A stretch of 64,000 nucleotides of DNA from Rhodospirillales bacterium (lineage in GTDB: Bacteria > Pseudomonadota > Alphaproteobacteria > Rhodospirillales > Casp-alpha2), in assembly GCA_018662225.1 (NCBI GenBank), contig JABJGO010000069.1:1-64000 (forward strand). Direction: 5' to 3'. Within the stretch, counting starts at the first letter, position 1. Each line of letters begins with the position of its first letter. The notes below the pieces were generated by a model. The model made no database searches and was not told the DNA's origin. It saw only the letters and a list, made by a program, of their open reading frames with translations. Position numbers and translations under genes: made by a program. Of this stretch, positions 61,445 to 64,000 are shown piece after piece.

Positions 61445-62712
61445 GAAGCGATCCTTTCATTGGTACCGGCCAGATCGTTCATGGCCATATAGAAGATGTC
61501 GAAATTCCGAAGTCGCAAATCGGCGGTGGATTTGGTAACAGGTCTGCTGAACAATAGCGGAACGGTTTGTTCAGAGATGCCGCCGTGAGATCTCAAAGGC
61601 TCTTTAAGACCGGTCAAGTCATGGCGGGCAGGGGCGGTGCCGAGGGCCGTGTCTTTCACCGACACAATGACAAGATCACCGACCTTGTCGTTAGGCAACT
61701 CAAATTTGGCGCAGGCATCGGCATTGCTGAGACAGGTTTCCACATTGGGCAGAGCCATAACTTGCGCACAGATTTCTTCCACGTTGCTACCATCAGGCAG
61801 GTATACCGTGGCATAGCCACCCAGCGCACCATGATGAACAACATAAGGGTCCGTGATCGGCAGGATAACCCGCGCGGCCCCTTCGCCCATCCAGTCATCG
61901 AAGACCTCTTGCAGGTAAATGACTTTGGGTTGTTTGTCGCCCGTGTTGTGCTTGGCACTCATGCCGTGATCGGCGGTGATGGCAAGTGTCGCTCCCATGT
62001 CCACCAACTGTGCCCAGTAACCATCCATCATGGCGTAGAAGCTGTTGGCCCCTTCTGATCCGGGGGCGTGCTTGTGCTGCACGTAGTCGGTGGTGGACAG
62101 GTACATGAGATCAGGACGGCGAGTGTTTAGCAACTTAACGCCGGCGGCGAAAATGAACTCGGACAAATCAGCGCTATAGACAGAAGGCACCGGCTTGCCA
62201 ACCAGCTCAACTACACCGTCGATGCCGTTTGATTCCATAGTGGCCTGATCGGCGATTTCAGATGAAAAACAGATCGCCCGACCGCTGGCGAAATCCAGGC
62301 CGTGGCCCAACAAATTGCGCAGCTTGTCCTTGGCTGTCACCACGGCGACGGTGGCGCCTGCGTCGTGGAAGGCTTTAAAGATCGTATCGGCCGTCAGGTA
62401 CTTCGGGTTATTCATCATCACTTCTTCACCCGTATCCGGATCGAGGATGAAGTTGCCGCAGATACCATGCACGGAAGGCGGAGCACCAGTCACGATGGAC
62501 AGGTTGTTAGGATTGGTGAAGGACGGCACTACGCAATCGGCCCGAAGGTCAGCGCCACCCGCCAGCATTTTGGCGGTGAAGGGCATCACGCCTGCTTTGA
62601 TGGCTTCTTCGATATAGGCAGGTTCTGATCCGTCTACACAAACCACGACAACCGGTGCCGTTGGCCATGGGTAATCACGTCCGTTGAGGGAAATCGAGTT
62701 TGGATGAGTCAT
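61441..62712 (-). CDS. phnA: Phosphonoacetate hydrolase
   Basis: 423 aa of the alkaline phosphatase superfamily. Zinc ligands are in [10 protein letters not shown] (Asp27), [13 protein letters not shown] (active-site Thr), [10 protein letters not shown] (Asp, His), [11 protein letters not shown] (Asp, His) and LRSHGG (His). It cleaves the C-P bond of phosphonoacetate to acetate and phosphate. It lies 41 nt after phnW and is translationally coupled to phnY. Cytoplasmic; no signal peptide. Confidence 0.94.
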   Translation of the reverse strand: MTHPNSISLNGRDYPWPTAPVVVVCVDGSEPAYIEEAIKAGVMPFTAKMLAGGADLRADCVVPSFTNPNNLSIVTGAPPSVHGICGNFILDPDTGEEVMMNNPKYLTADTIFKAFHDAGATVAVVTAKDKLRNLLGHGLDFASGRAICFSSEIADQATMESNGIDGVVELVGKPVPSVYSADLSEFIFAAGVKLLNTRRPDLMYLSTTDYVQHKHAPGSEGANSFYAMMDGYWAQLVDMGATLAITADHGMSAKHNTGDKQPKVIYLQEVFDDWMGEGAARVILPITDPYVVHHGALGGYATVYLPDGSNVEEICAQVMALPNVETCLSNADACAKFELPNDKVGDLVIVSVKDTALGTAPARHDLTGLKEPLRSHGGISEQTVPLLFSRPVTKSTADLRLRNFDIFYMAMNDLAGTNERIAS

Positions 62713-62753
62713 AAAATGCTCTCAATTCATTCAGTAAGATTGCGTACGATTGG

Positions 62754-63884
62754 TTAAGCGGCTGCTGGAATACCAGTGGTTACGCCCATGTCACCCAGAA
62801 TTCGTTTAATGACCTCAAGAACACCATTCATATGGGTCTCATCCAGGTTACCGATACAACCGATCCGGAAACTGGGGGCAACGGTCAGCTTGCCGGGGTA
62901 GATCACATAGCCTTCATCTTTCAACTGGTCATAAAACGAGTCGAAGTCAAAGGCCGGATCCGCGGGCATTTTGAAGGTCACGATAATCGGAGCCTGTAGT
63001 TCATCGGGCAGTAGTGTCTCAAACCCGAGGGCGCGCATGCCGGTGGTTAAAATTGTCCGGTTGTTGCTATAGCGTTTGTTGCGTGCTGCCAATCCGCCAG
63101 CCGCCAGGTATTGGGCAATGGCCGAATCAAAGGCGGCAATGACATGGGTCGGTGGTGTGAAGCGCCACTGTTTGTTGGCCTCCATGGTAACCCACTGATT
63201 GTGCAGATCCAGGGTCAGGGCGTGGGCATTGCCTTCGCAACCCTCCAGGACACTCTGACGGATGATGGCGAAGCCCATGCCGGGAATGCCTTCCAGACAT
63301 TTATTGGAAGAGGCCAGGATAGCGTCAAAGTAAACGTCTTTGGCGCTGACGGGGATGGCACCAAAGGCGCTCATGGAATCGATGATCAGGCTGCGGCCAT
63401 GGCTTTTCGTGATTTTTGCCACGTCAGCAATAGGGTTCAGGATACCCGATGTGGTTTCACAATGAATGACACATACATGTGTGATGTCTGCATCATTTTC
63501 CAGCGACGCGGTCAATGCGTCCAGATTAACCGGGGTATCTTCGGGTGTTTCATTGATGACGTAGGCACGATTAGCGTAATCGAGAATTTTGGTCATCCGT
63601 ACGCCATACGCACCGTTGATCAGGATCAGTGCTTTGCCGTCGCGCGGGATGAGCGTGCCAAGTGCCGCTTCCACAGCAAACGTGCCGCTGCCTTGCAGGG
63701 GTACACAGACGTGGGTGCCTTCGGCGTCTGCAATCTTGACCAGATTGTCGCGAACCCGCGCATTCATTTCAATAAAGGACGCATCCCGTGAGCCCCAGTC
63801 ATGCAGCATGGCTTCTTTGGTTTCCATGGTGGTGGTCAGTGGGCCGGGCGTGAGCAACCAGGGGTCTTGAGTTTGAGCAGTCAT
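62754..63884 (-). CDS. phnW: 2-Aminoethylphosphonate:pyruvate aminotransferase
   Basis: 376 aa, class V fold. The N-terminal LLTPGPLTTTMETKEAMLHDWGSRD is diagnostic for PhnW, LIIDSMSAFGAIPV holds the Asp binding the PLP ring, and ASSNKCLEGIPGMGF holds the Schiff-base Lys. It converts 2-aminoethylphosphonate and pyruvate to phosphonoacetaldehyde and alanine. It is the first gene of phnW-phnA-phnY. No regulator or transporter of the operon is inside the window; they may lie beyond 64000. Confidence 0.95.
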   Translation of the reverse strand: MTAQTQDPWLLTPGPLTTTMETKEAMLHDWGSRDASFIEMNARVRDNLVKIADAEGTHVCVPLQGSGTFAVEAALGTLIPRDGKALILINGAYGVRMTKILDYANRAYVINETPEDTPVNLDALTASLENDADITHVCVIHCETTSGILNPIADVAKITKSHGRSLIIDSMSAFGAIPVSAKDVYFDAILASSNKCLEGIPGMGFAIIRQSVLEGCEGNAHALTLDLHNQWVTMEANKQWRFTPPTHVIAAFDSAIAQYLAAGGLAARNKRYSNNRTILTTGMRALGFETLLPDELQAPIIVTFKMPADPAFDFDSFYDQLKDEGYVIYPGKLTVAPSFRIGCIGNLDETHMNGVLEVIKRILGDMGVTTGIPAAA

Positions 63885-63960
63885 CGGACGTGTTCTCCAG
63901 TTGGACTATCGTAAAATTGAATGTTGCCGCACTATCGGGCATAATCGGGCAAAAAGCCAC

Positions 63961-63966
63961 ATTATA
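63961..63966 (-). promoter_or_regulatory. -10 element upstream of phnW
   Basis: On the minus strand this reads TATAAT, 77 bases before the phnW ATG. No good -35 box lies 16-18 bases farther, so an activator may be needed. Confidence 0.35.
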
Positions 63967-64000
63967 ATTCCAGAATCTGTGTTTTTTTGAGTCGGCTAGA

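Overview
The window is a piece of an alphaproteobacterial chromosome. The evidence is an FNR/FnrN-type regulator with C-x2-C-x7-C, an alphaproteobacterial-type AmgK sugar kinase, a SerC-SerA pair, a YfgM-BamB-Der operon, PomA/PomB motor proteins and a complete PhnW-PhnA-PhnY phosphonate route. Moderate GC and phosphonate use suggest a free-living, probably marine, Rhodospirillales-like organism; the genus cannot be named from sequence alone. Genes are dense, in short operons on both strands. I saw no rRNA, tRNA, CRISPR array, transposase or recombinase gene.

Layout. 0.15-2.6 kb: minus-strand AmgK-like kinase, CmcJ-like oxygenase and a histidine phosphatase. 2.6-3.0 kb: a gene-free stretch with a good promoter and five successive hairpins, a candidate structured RNA. 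3.0-8.1 kb: enoyl-CoA hydratase, a Cys/Met-metabolism PLP enzyme, a cyclic-nucleotide-binding protein, an SH3-like membrane protein and a class III aminotransferase. 8.1-12.8 kb: an FNR regulator divergent from a small acyltransferase-like gene with an FNR box between them, PomA-PomB, a methyltransferase and a P460 cytochrome. 12.9-18.9 kb: a four-gene peptide-type ABC importer. 18.9-28.8 kb: a seven-gene minus-strand cluster of glycosyltransferases, histidine phosphatase, a very unusual ABC protein and a polysaccharide deacetylase. 28.9-38.1 kb: SLC13 permease, CheB, SerC-SerA, MetA, a P-loop protein, a cupin and a PhyH oxygenase.

38.3-42.6 kb is an AorABC-type tungsten aldehyde oxidoreductase operon with a MoaD-like protein and a fifth small protein of unknown role. 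42.7-49.9 kb holds an Old-Yellow-type flavoenzyme, Der-BamB-YfgM and a thioredoxin-like protein. 49.7-50.8 kb is the most unusual spot: a thioredoxin-like gene appears split at its CxxC codons by an AT-rich insert. The insert consists of two modules that start with the same 21-bp sequence and end in CAC; one carries an orphan membrane protein gene and the other re-supplies a new 5' end for the split gene.

50.9-64 kb is catabolic: a lipoprotein, a Sel1 protein, a HAD hydrolase, two tandem class I glutamine amidotransferases, a Rieske oxygenase, a sigma-54-driven amidinohydrolase, an iron alcohol dehydrogenase, an aldehyde dehydrogenase, and phnY-phnA-phnW, which convert 2-aminoethylphosphonate to acetate plus phosphate.
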